A stretch of 64,000 nt of DNA from Formicarius rufipectus (Eukaryota > Chordata > Aves > Passeriformes > Formicariidae): the NCBI GenBank assembly GCA_013399695.1, contig VXAU01003996.1, positions 214,610-278,609 of the forward strand. The letters run 5' to 3'. Of this stretch, positions 23,591 through 34,498 are shown piece after piece. The notes below the pieces were generated by a model. That model was not told the origin of the DNA. It did no database searches and was given only the letters and a program-made list of their open reading frames with translations. Each line of letters begins with the position of its first letter. Position 1 is the first letter of the stretch. The translations under genes and the position numbers were made by a program.

Positions 23591-24939
23591 TGTTTTGACT
23601 ACTATAAACACAAATAACCTTTTCTTCTTGTGCCTTTGTATTTTTGAATCTTTACTATATATAGTATTCTTTTTAACTACTGTTTTTAACCAATTTTGTA
23701 TTCCTTCCAATTAATCAGCAATGTATTTGATCTCAGTCATGTCTGTCCTCGTTCTTGAAGTCTCCCCTTCTAACATAACAACAGCTATTAAATTCTCAAT
23801 AATAGCCTTTAGTTCATCATTCAAACTGTTAGCAAAAATATTGCACATAATTCGGTTCAGGACACTAAGATGACCTGCCCACTTGATAACAAGTACTTCT
23901 CCAGAGAAAGAGAACTAGGGTACACTGCACTTATTTTATTGCAATTACACATAGACTAGAACACTTAACACATGCTTACCTTCTCAAAGAGGAATCTGAA
24001 CTTTGCAATTAGTTTATTGTATAACCCTATTACTTACTGAGTCAGACACAGCTCTGCACTGCAGCAGCTGAAGAGTTTACTCAGCATGCAGTACCTCTTA
24101 GCCACTTCTGGGCAAAAGTAGTGCGGTCTTTGGCCCAGTTTTGGGCAGATCTGATGTATTAGAACAGGTAAGAAAAAGTTCAGTGTATTATTAAAATTGC
24201 AGTATGTCACATTTATATATCTTTCAATCACATAGTTAGCAAAAAAAACCCAAAATTAAGTATTGACTCATTTGACCTGATTTGATCTTGAGAAACTTAG
24301 GTTTGTGTCAACATTTCCTTTAGAGAATTTTAAGTAGTTTATTTAAAGTTTTGCTCCAGTATCTTTATCAAAGTGATTCTGTCCAAGTTATTATTCCCTG
24401 GTTTCTTTTTCACTTTAAAAAATTGCAGTCTATATTTGCTTTTTCCAATTATATTGTGACCACAATAATACTATGTTACCCCACAAAGGTATTTACAAAG
24501 GATTTCAAATTTACTTGTTTAAGCATGCTCTGCAGGTTTAGTCTGAGAAGTATTAGAGGTCTGTTTATGTGTCTCCTTTTAAAGTACAAAGACAAAAGGA
24601 AAAAAAAAAAAGAACAACAAAACAATGGACCACATCTACCTCTAGTACAGAATCCATTGTATTATTTTCTTTCCTATTGAATAATTAATCTCTCTCTATA
24701 TATATATATATTGTTTTCTATTGAAGTTACATAACTTTTGTTGCCTTTTCTGGCCCTTTCTAATGACATTCCCTGTCTTTTGTCTTATTTTGATTGTCCT
24801 ATTTCTTCACACACATAATTAGGCAATTTTTTAAAAAAATTAATTCACATTTTGATGTCCATAATAAAAACTTTCTCATAGTATAATTAATTTCTTTTCA
24901 TAGCATAAGAATAGCTTGCCATTATGATTTGCCAGTGAT
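23591..24939. other. Unannotated AT-rich sequence
   Basis: No gene or known repeat seen. Minor simple repeats: an A run near 24600 and a TA run at about 24697-24711. Confidence 0.6.
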
Positions 24940-25253
24940 TGATGGTGTTGGAAAGCAGTGAAGAGCAGCTGCAATGGGAACAGAATCACAAAGTGACCAT
25001 TCCACATGGTGGAACCCTACTCTCCTGGGGATGGCTGAACACCTTCCTGCCAATGGAAAATAGTGAACTAATTCCTTGTTTTGCTTTGCCTGAATTTTTG
25101 GACTTTACTTTCCCTGTTGAAAACTGTCTTTATCTCAGTCCATGGGTCTTCTCACTTTCACCCTTTCAGTTCTCTCCCCAGTCCTGTTGGTGGGGGAGTG
25201 AGCGCAAAGCTGTGTGGTGCTTAGTTCCTGGCTGGGGTAAAACCACAACACTG
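24940..25253 (+). mobile_element. ERVL-type LTR, 3' part
   Basis: This matches the 3' half of a common bird class III (ERVL) LTR. It has a 'gatggctgaacacctt' block, 'attccttgttttgctttgcc', the 'ctgtctttatctcagtcca' polyadenylation region, then a pyrimidine-rich block and 'gggggagtgagcgcaaagct'. It ends with 'tggctggggtaaaaccacaa' and CA at about 25253, which is the usual LTR end of this group. The 5' half is missing. No internal region follows, so it is a truncated solo LTR. Confidence 0.8.
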
Positions 25254-26187
25254 ATATAAACATTAACAAGACTACCAGCATTTCTGAATTCGTGTTTATT
25301 GATTACAGTAATAGATACATTTAATGAAGCTGTTCCAATTACTGCATTTCTCTTTCCATGTTATTGCTATCACAAGTATCTTGCAAATTTTCTTATACAT
25401 GCAAAAAATTTTGAGATCTTTCATGATCAAAGATTCTATTTAGGTTGCTTTTATTAATTATTTACTACTTAATGTTCACATCTTCTTGCAGTCTACCAGT
25501 CAGCAGTATGACAGACTTACCACTTGCATAAGACAGTCAGAAAATGTCATCATGTAAGGACTGCTACTCTTCCAAATGCTGATTAAGAAAATTACATGGA
25601 AGAAACTGACTCCATGATTCTGTGTTGTTGTTCCTCCCACTATTGCGAAGTTTATGTATTTTGTATTATATCAGTTAATTATTATACATATCATCCAGTT
25701 TTATAAGGAAATTGTAGGAAATGAAGGAAATTATTCTTGCTGATTTTCATGTGGTCAAGATTTTACCTCAAAAATATTAAAAATATATTTAGACTGAGCG
25801 ATAGGTGTTGGACAACATATCTGAGGAAGGATAAGTGTTTGAAACAGAATTTTATAATTTAATAAAGGTTTTTCAGTCTTAAACTACTGCTAATCCCTCC
25901 AATCTTAGCATTGTGCAGCATGTTAGGACTGCTGGCTATCTGAACATTTGGGGAAACATGAATAGTTTATGTTGATTATATTCAATCTTCTCAACCTAAC
26001 GCAGGACTGAAAAATCAAAAACTTCAAATTTAAGGCAAAAAGCATGCACTACAATAAGATGTGAACAGTAAACATGGTAAGGGTAGGTCCTCATACCCCT
26101 CAAGCTGTAGTATTTTCAAGTTTCACACAGCTCTAATGATCAGTAAGTAGCAGAGAAGAAATTGTATTTGCTTCCAGAAAACAGATA
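25254..26187. other. Unannotated AT-rich sequence
   Basis: No gene or repeat recognised. Confidence 0.6.
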
Positions 26188-26321
26188 TTTAGAGTATGGT
26201 GCCAACAACACCAAGGTCTCAGGTTTAATCCCCAAACCAGCCATTCACTTAAGAGTGGGACTTAATGACCTTTGAGAGTCCCTTTCTAACTCAAAATATT
26301 CTGTGAATCTATGATACTGTG
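26188..26321 (+). mobile_element. TguSINE1-like SINE (tRNA-Ile head, CR1 tail)
   Basis: The head (26188-26243) aligns with the 3' two-thirds of tRNA-Ile(AAU). 'agagtatggtgccaacaaca' corresponds to the D-stem end and anticodon arm, 'ccaaggtctc' to the anticodon stem and variable loop, and 'ggtttaatcc' to the B-box/T-loop, ending in 'gcca'. It is joined directly to a CR1-type 3' tail ('cacttaagagtgggactta', 'tttctaactcaaaatattct', 'gaatctatgatactgtg'). The A-box half of the tRNA is lost, so this copy is 5'-truncated. The composite structure is that of TguSINE1, which uses the CR1 machinery for retroposition. It is not a functional tRNA gene. Confidence 0.85.
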
Positions 26322-28845
26322 AAGAAGTTCAGAATAGGGATACAAGTCTAAGAAGTTTTCTTCTGTCTCAGACTTTACTTGTCTAAGTGAGATTATTCAT
26401 AAGCATAGCTAGTTTGAATTCCCTGGCTTGATCCACTTCTGTGTGGAGTCATGTACATGGTTATGATAGATTTGTTAAGTTTTCAACACTCACAATCCAT
26501 CAGCTCACAGATGCAATAGCCTCAAGGCATGTCTGGAGACAAGGCTTAGTCCTTTGATTTAATCAAAGTATCAAGTCAGGAGTCGTCAACAATCCTCCCA
26601 CCACATTTGATTCAAGTTTATATATGCAACCTGTATAAATATATATATTTCACTGAACAACTTCCATTGTACTTTAAGTTGTTCCCTCCAGGGTATAATT
26701 TTAAATAAAAGAGCAAATATGTGAGTTTCCATTATACCAAAAGAGATGAAATACTGAATATAAATGCATTAAATATGAAGGTCATGTCACACTATTTCAG
26801 ATTTTAGTGCTTCTTGCCCACTAAACAGTCACTTTATTAACAGATCTATCTATTGCAGTTCTTCTCTCTACAACTCTGTTTGCAGTAGTGCAGGTACCCT
26901 GTTCCTAATAGAATTAATCTAAGTATAATAGTTACTGTTTAGTACAGGCAATTCTTTTGTATTTGTCAGCAAATCTATTTGTAAATAAATACATAGCAGT
27001 CAATTACAATGACTGGCAAGCTCATGAATAAGAAGAAGCCTAATTTGAGACCTTATTCTAACAATAATTTTCCATATGTATGCACTAAACATTGTTCCTT
27101 GATTTCCCTCTGCTTGAAAGCATCTACTGACCACTGAGCACATTCAACTTCAAGAGTTCCAGTGTAATTTATATAAAACCATTGTAACTCAGCATGATAT
27201 TTTAAGCATAGAAAGCATAGTACAGATTAGAAGTGAAATGAGCTGATTAGTGTGAAGCCAGGGCACTGTTACATGTATAGGAAAAACATAGCTATTCCAA
27301 TTATAATAAAAGCTAGGCTAAGCCTCAATATTATTCCACCCACTGGAATTTCATGAACTAGAACACCTCCAAAACTCCTTCAAATTTAGATCCCAAAGTC
27401 ATTTTTAAACCTCTAGAACATAGTGAATCACATAATGGGCTGGATCATCACCTCCTGTAATTGGTAAAGCTTTGTTGGAGTCAAATAGTTGATTTATGAT
27501 ACTACTAAAGAGCAGTGATTGTCTGAAGTACAGGCTGTTTTAAAAAATATGATGTTCAGTGATTTGAAGGAAAATGTATAAGTCAAAAACCAGAATTTGG
27601 TTTGCAGTGCAATCAAAAAAAAATAGTTGTTAGGTGTGTCTAAAAATATTTATCTCTTACAGGAGATAGACATCTAAAATGAGTACATGTTGCATAGTAG
27701 CCAAGATTTCTGTTATGCTGAGGCAGTGATTCAGCGTTTAACCAGGGGAATTCAAAAAGGTTTTAACAGGTCTGAACAAGGTTTCTACATTGGAAGATGA
27801 AAGGGTATAGGCTGCATGAACACTACCATAGAAATAGTCTCTCTTGTAGATTCAGTTCTCAAGAATAACTCCCACAAAGCATAACTCCTACAGGCTCTCA
27901 TTGTAAGGTGGTATCACAGTATGGGCTTGTGTGACTAAAGGCTCCTTTCTTCTGCATGTAATATAGTAGTAACTGTAATACTGTGTTTTGTCCTACTTGC
28001 TATATGTGAAATTACTGGGTGTCAGTTTTAGTGCCAGCTCTTAATGGTTAGTGTCTGAATGTGCTGCAGGTCTCTTCACAACTGATTCCGGATGCCTCTA
28101 TTAGTGAAACTTGGAGAAAAGAGTTGGATTAACCATGCTAACAAATTAGCAAATACCCAGCAAGGTAAAGATGTCATATAAAAGACATTTGAACAAATAT
28201 GAGATAGTAACATACTCAGTCTACTTTAAAAAAAAAATAAATTATGTATTCAATTTGTAATTTTTCTTTAATTCAGATGTAAGAGGAGATCTGATGACTA
28301 GGCACAGCAGTTACCTCATATATAAGGACTGCATCTGGCTACTCATGCTCATAGCAAACACAGACTTCAATTCATTAAATGACCCCTCTGAAGTTGATGG
28401 GACCACACAATGCATAAGTAAGCATGAGCAAGGGTATTCATCTAGCGCTAGCAAATCAAAAAAAAGACAATTATATCATTTAGTGAGTCAAGTCTAGTTG
28501 CACTCAGAAAAAAAAAAAAATTCCACTGACACAAATGGAATTATCCTTGAGTAAAGAGGCAGCATCTGGTTAGACTGAAAATCAGTTTAGAGGGAACAAG
28601 CTGGGTCCCTTCATCTCACTGTCAGACATCCTAAACATTTAAGGATTTTCCAGGATTTGTAAATGCTTCATGAATAATGTGGGCCACCCAAAAGCTTATG
28701 AGCAATAAATAGCAAAAGGAACTTGTAAATGGAATGCTAATTTGGAAATATATCAGTAACTGGCCTTTAAGGTTAATTCACCATCTCCACTGGAAAAGTC
28801 AAGGATGCCTTTAATGATGATGCCAACCCCACAACCACTTAATAT
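26322..28845. other. Unannotated AT-rich sequence
   Basis: No gene or known repeat. Short A runs occur near 28229 and 28508. The 67-codon plus frame at 28294-28497 has no recognisable feature. Confidence 0.6.
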
Positions 28846-28973
28846 ATACTTGGTTCTACATGTGCACATTATTATCTTCCTTCAAGTACATGTTAGATCC
28901 TACTGTCTACTTCATCATTGGATGAAGCCATAATTTTAAGAGTAGTTTGACAGAATTAGTCTTAAGTTGTTCT
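28846..28973 (+). repeat. 128-bp segment duplicated at 29615-29742 (copy 1)
   Basis: Every base from 28846 to 28973 recurs at 29615-29742. This copy is continuous with unique sequence on its left and runs to within two bases of the gap on its right, so it is probably at the true location. The other copy lies between two single Ns. Confidence 0.95.
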
Positions 28974-28975
28974 TT

Positions 28976-28993
28976 NNNNNNNNNNNNNNNNNN
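28976..28993. other. Assembly gap (18 N) with overlapping ends
   Basis: Eighteen Ns. The 23 bases just before the gap (28953-28975) and the 23 just after it (28994-29016) are the same except for one base. Contig ends that overlap like this usually mean that no sequence is missing and the gap is spurious. Confidence 0.95.
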
Positions 28994-29011
28994 GAAATAG
29001 TCTTAAGTTGT

Positions 29012-29016
<5 letters not shown>

Positions 29017-29058
<42 letters not shown>
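29017..29058. repeat. (TA)21 microsatellite
   Basis: A perfect TA repeat of 21 units immediately right of the gap. Long TA tracts readily stall sequencing and assembly, which explains the gap next to it. Confidence 0.97.
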
Positions 29059-29059
<1 letters not shown>

Positions 29060-29224
29060 TTCTGGAACTGACATCATACTGACAACAACAAAAATATTTA
29101 TGCTTCCAAATTAGATTACAAAAGCTTTAATTTTGCATAAAACAATGAAATTCTTTTTCTCTTTATTTTTGCACATCTCATATGAAAGACATAGTGAAGA
29201 GATTTAAGTATGAAGTTCCTGAAA

Positions 29225-30215
29225 AACTATTGATAAGTTTGCAACATTGCAGATGACACAAAGATGAGAAGCATACAAAAGAGGGAAGGGATGCCATCCA
29301 GAGGGACCTGGACAAACATGAGAAGTGGGCCTGTGAGAACTTAATGAGGTTCAACAAGTCCAAATGTAAGGTGTTACACCTGATTCAGAGCAATTCCCAG
29401 ACATGAGTAGAGACCCAGAGATGAATTCATTGAGAGCAGCCCTGCCAAGAGGGATGAAAAGCAGGACATGAGCCAACAATGGGTGCTCGCAGCATACAAG
29501 GCCAACCTCATGCTCTGCATCAAAAGAAATGCGGCCAACAGGTTGAGGAAGGTGGTTCTCCTTGTCTACTCTTCCCTCATGAGACCCTTTCTGGAGTGCT
29601 GCATCCATCTCTANATACTTGGTTCTACATGTGCACATTATTATCTTCCTTCAAGTACATGTTAGATCCTACTGTCTACTTCATCATTGGATGAAGCCAT
29701 AATTTTAAGAGTAGTTTGACAGAATTAGTCTTAAGTTGTTCTNGGCTCACAGCACATGGAAGACGTAGACCTGATGGAGCTGATTCAAGGAAAGGCCACA
29801 AAGATCATCTGAGGATGAACCTCTTCTATGAACATGGGCTGAGTGAGATGGAGTTGTTCAGTCTGGAGAAAGCTCTGGGGAGACCTCATGGCAGCCTTTC
29901 TGTACTTGAAGGAGACTTATGAAAAAGAGAACAATTTTTAGCACAGGTATGCGATGATAGGACGAGGTGGAGCGGTTTTAAACTGAAAGACAGGAGTCTT
30001 AGATTAGACATTAGGAAGAAATTCTTCACTATGGTGATGGTGAGGCATTGTAAGAAGTTGTCCCTCTGGGGATGCCCTATCCCTGGCAGTGTTCAAGGCC
30101 AGGTTGGATGAGGACTTGAACAACCTGGTCTACTGGGTGGCATCCCTGCCCATGGTAGAAGGTTTGGAACAAGATCTTTAGGGTCCTTTCCAATCCAAGC
30201 CATTCTATGATTCTA
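29225..30215 (+). mobile_element. CR1 LINE, 5'-truncated, broken by a misplaced 128-bp insert
   Basis: The copy begins in the RT palm region ('ttgcagatgacacaaag', the A-D-D motif, at about 29246) and continues through 'ggatgccatccagagggac', 'cctcatgagaccctttctgg' and the thumb region. The 3' UTR follows, and the copy ends 'ccattctatgattctatgaa' at about 30215. Frameshifts and stops are frequent. Between 29614 and 29743 the CR1 is interrupted by two single Ns enclosing 128 bases copied from 28846-28973. The CR1 text on both sides joins in the expected order ('gcatccatct' then 'ggctcacagcacatgg'), so the break is almost certainly an assembly fault and not a biological insertion. Confidence 0.93.
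29614..29743. other. Misplaced 128-bp duplicate between two single Ns (copy 2)
   Basis: Position 29614 is N, 29615-29742 is an exact copy of 28846-28973, and 29743 is N. Removing the block restores a continuous CR1. Confidence 0.9.
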
Positions 30216-30219
30216 TGAA

Positions 30220-31790
30220 GATGTAAAGAATGTACTCTACACCAAGGAGAATGGCCCTACCTGGAACCTCTGGCAGAGAGCACCAGGGGAGGCTCAAGGT
30301 TGACTCATAGGTTTTTTGAGTTAGGGATAAAGAAGATATGAAGCTCATTATTCTCCAACTGAAAAAGATGTACTATCAGTTTATGAAGGGGTTAAAGTTG
30401 TTTTGGAAATGACTGACATTGAAACACAGCTCCTCTTGGCACCTGAACTAGATGTTCAAAGGGACTGTCTCTTCTACACACCATGCAACTAATCCTACAT
30501 GGAGTAAGTGGGTTGGACTGATCACACAACAAATTCAAATAGGAAACCCCAGTCATGCAGGTATCCTGGAAGTAATCAGGGTCTGGCCAGAAGCCCAAGA
30601 TTTTGGAATGTCACCAGAGGAGGTGGCAACACATGCTGAAGAGGCCCCACCAGAAAGTGAGAAGCAATAGGTCTTTTTTACTAATAGGTCACGCTATACT
30701 GTAGAAAAGCATCAGAGATGGAAAGCAGCTGTATGGAGTCTTGTGATAAGTCGTAGGAACTGGTGATGGAGTCAGTTTGCAGAGGTGAAAGCTATCCAAC
30801 TCGCTTTAGATATTGCTGAATGAGAAAACTGGCCATTACTTTACCTCTTTACTGACTCATGGATAATGACAAATACTCTGTAGAGGTGGTTGGTCATCAG
30901 GGAAGAGATGAAACTTACAGATGGGCTCATGATTGTGGGGTGGATTTACCCATAGACACTGTTCTACAGGTTATCTGTGGGGCTAGTTCCACGGACACTG
31001 TGTCTCACCTAAAAAATCCATTGTGCAGGCTTATTCCAAAATCTTTGTTCGTGAAGTCTAGCCAACAACAACAACAGGTTATCTGTGAATGTGAAACACG
31101 CATTGCAATTAAGAAAGCCAAGCATTTAAACTCTCTCCAGTATAGAGTACAATGGTTGAAATAGAAATATGGATGGGCCCAGAAGATTGAATCTATCACA
31201 CTCCCACAAACCCATCATGGCAAGTGTCATGTGCTTACAGTGGTAGGAATAACTACTGGATGGTTAGAAACATATTCTGCTACTGCCCAGAATAGTGTCC
31301 AGAAAGAACTGGGTCTGACAAGGGATCTCATTATCAAAATAACCTAACAGCACTTGGACCAAGGAATATGGCATCGAATGGGTATGTATATCACATCCCC
31401 TATCATGCACCAGCCTCCACATAATCTGAATAATGCAATGAACTGTTAAAGACCACATTGAGAGCAGTGGGTGGTGGGACCTTCCAACACTGGGATACAC
31501 ATTTAACAAAAACCACCTAGTCAGTCAACACTACTGACACCTGTCTGATCAATGCATTAAAGAATAAACTTTGAGGAAGCCAGATGAGTATAGTGGTGAT
31601 TGTCCTAGTTACAGGGACTGGGACCAGTTTATCACTGTGTGGGTTAACCAAAACCGTGTATTCTACACCCTCTTTGTCATTTCTGATGGACTGTTAATAA
31701 TGGATCATTTCCAGCAGCCGCCCAGGGCACACCTGATCCCTCAGGCTACAATGTGGGTCTTAAAGAACCCTAGGAAATAGGGGAGTGTTT
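30220..31790 (+). pseudogene. Decayed ERVL-like retroviral pol (RT end, RNase H, integrase)
   Basis: Remains of the pol gene of a class III endogenous retrovirus, plus strand. An RNase H domain lies at about 30671-30960. The first catalytic Asp has become Asn (codon 30683-30685), the Glu at 30782-30784 and the Asp at 30854-30856 are kept, all in one frame interrupted by in-frame stops. An integrase core follows in other frames (about 31190-31480), with its central Asp at 31317-31319 still present; the motif around the last catalytic Glu is broken by a stop. The C-terminal part continues to about 31780. Stops and frameshifts in all domains make it inactive. The 5' end is cut next to a CR1 tail; gag and most of the RT are absent. 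Confidence 0.8.
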
Positions 31791-31857
31791 CTGTCTTCAC
31801 ACTAGTGACTCAGCTGTGATAATTCCCCTCCAGAGAGGCATCAGCACCTTCACACTC

Positions 31858-32592
31858 AGCCTGGGGGGTCATGTTTGCTATTGGGCCAGTAAGGACTGGC
31901 ATAATAGGCAGTTGCAATGACCTAGATCATCAAAGATTCCAAAAATATCCCATGACTCACAGAGTTAAATCACCCACTGTGAAACTCCCTACCCTAGGGG
32001 AAGTACTGGGCATTCCCACCTGAACCTGAGTATGTATAATCTTTGGGGTTTGGAACTTCTGATACAACTCATTGGATCTAGAGGAGGACCACAACCTCAA
32101 CCAGACTGCGACTGCCACACTCAACAAGACTGCAATCATTACTTCCATGGAAGTGCCATCATCATCCTCACCAAGAGTTTTCCTTTCCTTTTGCTTTGCA
32201 CTCAGCGGGACCACATGGCTCTCAGCATAGGGGTCAATGAACACCATTCTGTTTGTGTGTCAGGGTGCTGAGTTATATATCTGTCTTTATGGGTTAAAAC
32301 CAGTTTTCCTCCAACTCATTGTACTTACTGTAATCTTTTTAATAAATTGTAGCTCTGACTTGTAATCTCTCTTGAGCTGGGTTCATTTCTCCTACTGGTT
32401 TACGTCTACAGCAGCGCAGTGTTGAAAATAGAATTTGCTTCAGCATGCAACAATCCACACACCCTCTTTCCTACCTGAAAGACTGTTATGACAAATAGAG
32501 CTCAAGGTCATGGATTAAATAAACTCAATGGACTTTATTTGGAATGGTCAATAGACTAAGGGATTGTGACGCGGTCCGAAAGGGAAAGAGGG
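31858..32592 (+). repeat. 735-bp exact tandem repeat, copy 1 (retroviral 3' region)
   Basis: Identical to 32594-33328 and joined to it by the single N at 32593. The sequence itself is repeat-derived. Its first 550 bp look like the 3' region or LTR of a plus-strand retroelement, with an AATAAA at about 32338 and 'gagctgggttcatttctcct' after it. Its end is the 3' part of the minus-strand LTR described below. The 96- and 79-codon frames in it, on opposite strands, occur identically in both copies. Confidence 0.95.
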
Positions 32593-32593
32593 N

Positions 32594-33328
32594 AGCCTGG
32601 GGGGTCATGTTTGCTATTGGGCCAGTAAGGACTGGCATAATAGGCAGTTGCAATGACCTAGATCATCAAAGATTCCAAAAATATCCCATGACTCACAGAG
32701 TTAAATCACCCACTGTGAAACTCCCTACCCTAGGGGAAGTACTGGGCATTCCCACCTGAACCTGAGTATGTATAATCTTTGGGGTTTGGAACTTCTGATA
32801 CAACTCATTGGATCTAGAGGAGGACCACAACCTCAACCAGACTGCGACTGCCACACTCAACAAGACTGCAATCATTACTTCCATGGAAGTGCCATCATCA
32901 TCCTCACCAAGAGTTTTCCTTTCCTTTTGCTTTGCACTCAGCGGGACCACATGGCTCTCAGCATAGGGGTCAATGAACACCATTCTGTTTGTGTGTCAGG
33001 GTGCTGAGTTATATATCTGTCTTTATGGGTTAAAACCAGTTTTCCTCCAACTCATTGTACTTACTGTAATCTTTTTAATAAATTGTAGCTCTGACTTGTA
33101 ATCTCTCTTGAGCTGGGTTCATTTCTCCTACTGGTTTACGTCTACAGCAGCGCAGTGTTGAAAATAGAATTTGCTTCAGCATGCAACAATCCACACACCC
33201 TCTTTCCTACCTGAAAGACTGTTATGACAAATAGAGCTCAAGGTCATGGATTAAATAAACTCAATGGACTTTATTTGGAATGGTCAATAGACTAAGGGAT
33301 TGTGACGCGGTCCGAAAGGGAAAGAGGG
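32594..33328 (+). repeat. 735-bp exact tandem repeat, copy 2
   Basis: Base-for-base copy of 31858-32592 at an offset of 736. It runs on without a break into the rest of the minus-strand LTR on the right, as copy 1 does with the unique sequence on the left. A single continuous locus can therefore be recovered by dropping one copy and the N. Confidence 0.95.
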
Positions 33329-33823
33329 ACACGGTCCATGCAGAGGGAGTGGTGGGCGTGAACACTTTATTAAGAAGAGCATGGGATATTTATAGGGTTT
33401 GTTCAGAGGGTTCTAGAACTTGGGGTGGAGTCAGGGGCGGACCACGACACAAAAGGAAAAGGGAGGGAGGGTTTATAACATATAAGGAAGAACTGGGCGT
33501 GGCTCAGCTCCACAGGATGGAGCAGCATTGCTCTACCGGCTAGCCAATGAGGTTTTGGGGTACATCAACCAATCAGGGGGCTGTAACCGGGGTTTCCAGA
33601 ACTAAGCAGAACAGTTGGACATACAGAAGTAATAGAATGGTATTAATTACCTATCTAATACATCTTTTTGTCCTAACTATAACATTTAAACAGCATACAA
33701 ACTTGGAGAAACAGCAGCTTTATGGCAAGGGTTTACAGCAGGTGTTTGTGGCAGCAGCAAACAGTTTCATCCATAAGTAAACATTATTCTTTCATCAGGC
33801 TCTGACAGTTGCCTCCCCCGACA
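33182..33823 (-). mobile_element. LTR of an unidentified avian ERV, minus strand
   Basis: Read on the minus strand, the element starts TGTCGGGGGA at 33823 and shows ordered promoter signals: two ATTGG (inverted CCAAT) boxes at 33569-33573 and 33544-33548, a TATAAATA at 33394-33387, and AATAAA signals at 33371-33366 and 33275-33270. It could end in CA at 33182. G+C is high in U3. This fits a solo LTR or the LTR of a lost provirus inserted against the ERVL-like pol to its left. Part of its 3' end appears again at 32446-32592 because of the 735-bp duplication. I saw no clear target-site duplication, so the exact ends are uncertain. Confidence 0.65.
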
Positions 33824-33925
33824 GGATTGATATCTGTCTGTATGTTTATCAAAAGATAGAAAATGTTATGGAGTATTGGGAAATTTGGGACCTGGCATGG
33901 TGTAAATAGTATGGAAGAAGGAACA

Positions 33926-34498
33926 TATGCTGGTTTTGTCTGGGATAGAGTTAATTTTCTCCTTAGTAGCTGGTACAGAGTTTTGGATTCAGTATGAGAA
34001 TTCTGTTGATAACACATGTTTTAGTTGTTGTTCAGTAGTGCTTACCATAAGCCAAGAACTTCAGCTTCCCACATGGTCAGGAAGCAGGTGCACAAGAAGC
34101 TGAGAGGGAGGCCAGGACAACTGACCCAAACTGTCCAAAGTGATATTCCATACCATAGAAAATCATGCCTAGTATATAAACTGGGGGAAATTGCCTAGAA
34201 TGGGGGGGCTAATAATGTCTTGGGGACTGGCTGGGCATTGATCAGTATGGGGTGAGCAACTGTACTGTGCATCACTCCTTTTACTTTGGTTTTGTCTCTC
34301 TGCCCTTCTTTTTATTGCTATTATTGCTGTTGTTATATTTTACATTATTTCAGCTATTGAACTATTCTTATCTTAATCTGTGAGTTCTCCCCATCAGACA
34401 GGGGATGGGAGTTGGGGTGGGGGAAGGGAATAGAGTGGGAAGGGAAGGAAGTGAGCAGGTATCTGTGTGGTCCTTTGCTGTTGCCAGGTTAAATTACA
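33926..34498 (+). mobile_element. ERVL-type LTR, nearly full length
   Basis: This is the standard bird ERVL LTR from end to end. It has 'ctggttttgtctgggatag' at the start, 'agctggtacagagttttgga', 'gttgttgttcagtagtgctt', 'tattccataccatagaaaat', a TATA box 'tatataaa' at 34173-34180 followed by 'ctgggggaaatt', and 'ctgtactgtgcatcactcct'. A T-rich R/U5, a G-rich tract at 34401-34453 and an end 'ggttaaattaca' at 34498 complete it. It is on the same strand as the pol remnant at 30220-31790 and could be its 3' LTR. No 5' LTR is visible. Confidence 0.85.

Noticed and set aside
26188..26243. Possible isoleucine tRNA gene
   Set aside because: The 5' part of the tRNA (acceptor and A box) is missing, the T-loop is mutated and a CR1 tail follows directly, so it is a SINE head.
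31957..32983. Pairs of identical 96- and 79-codon frames, suggestive of a duplicated gene
   Set aside because: They lie in the exact 735-bp repeat joined by an N, overlap each other on opposite strands and belong to retroelement sequence.
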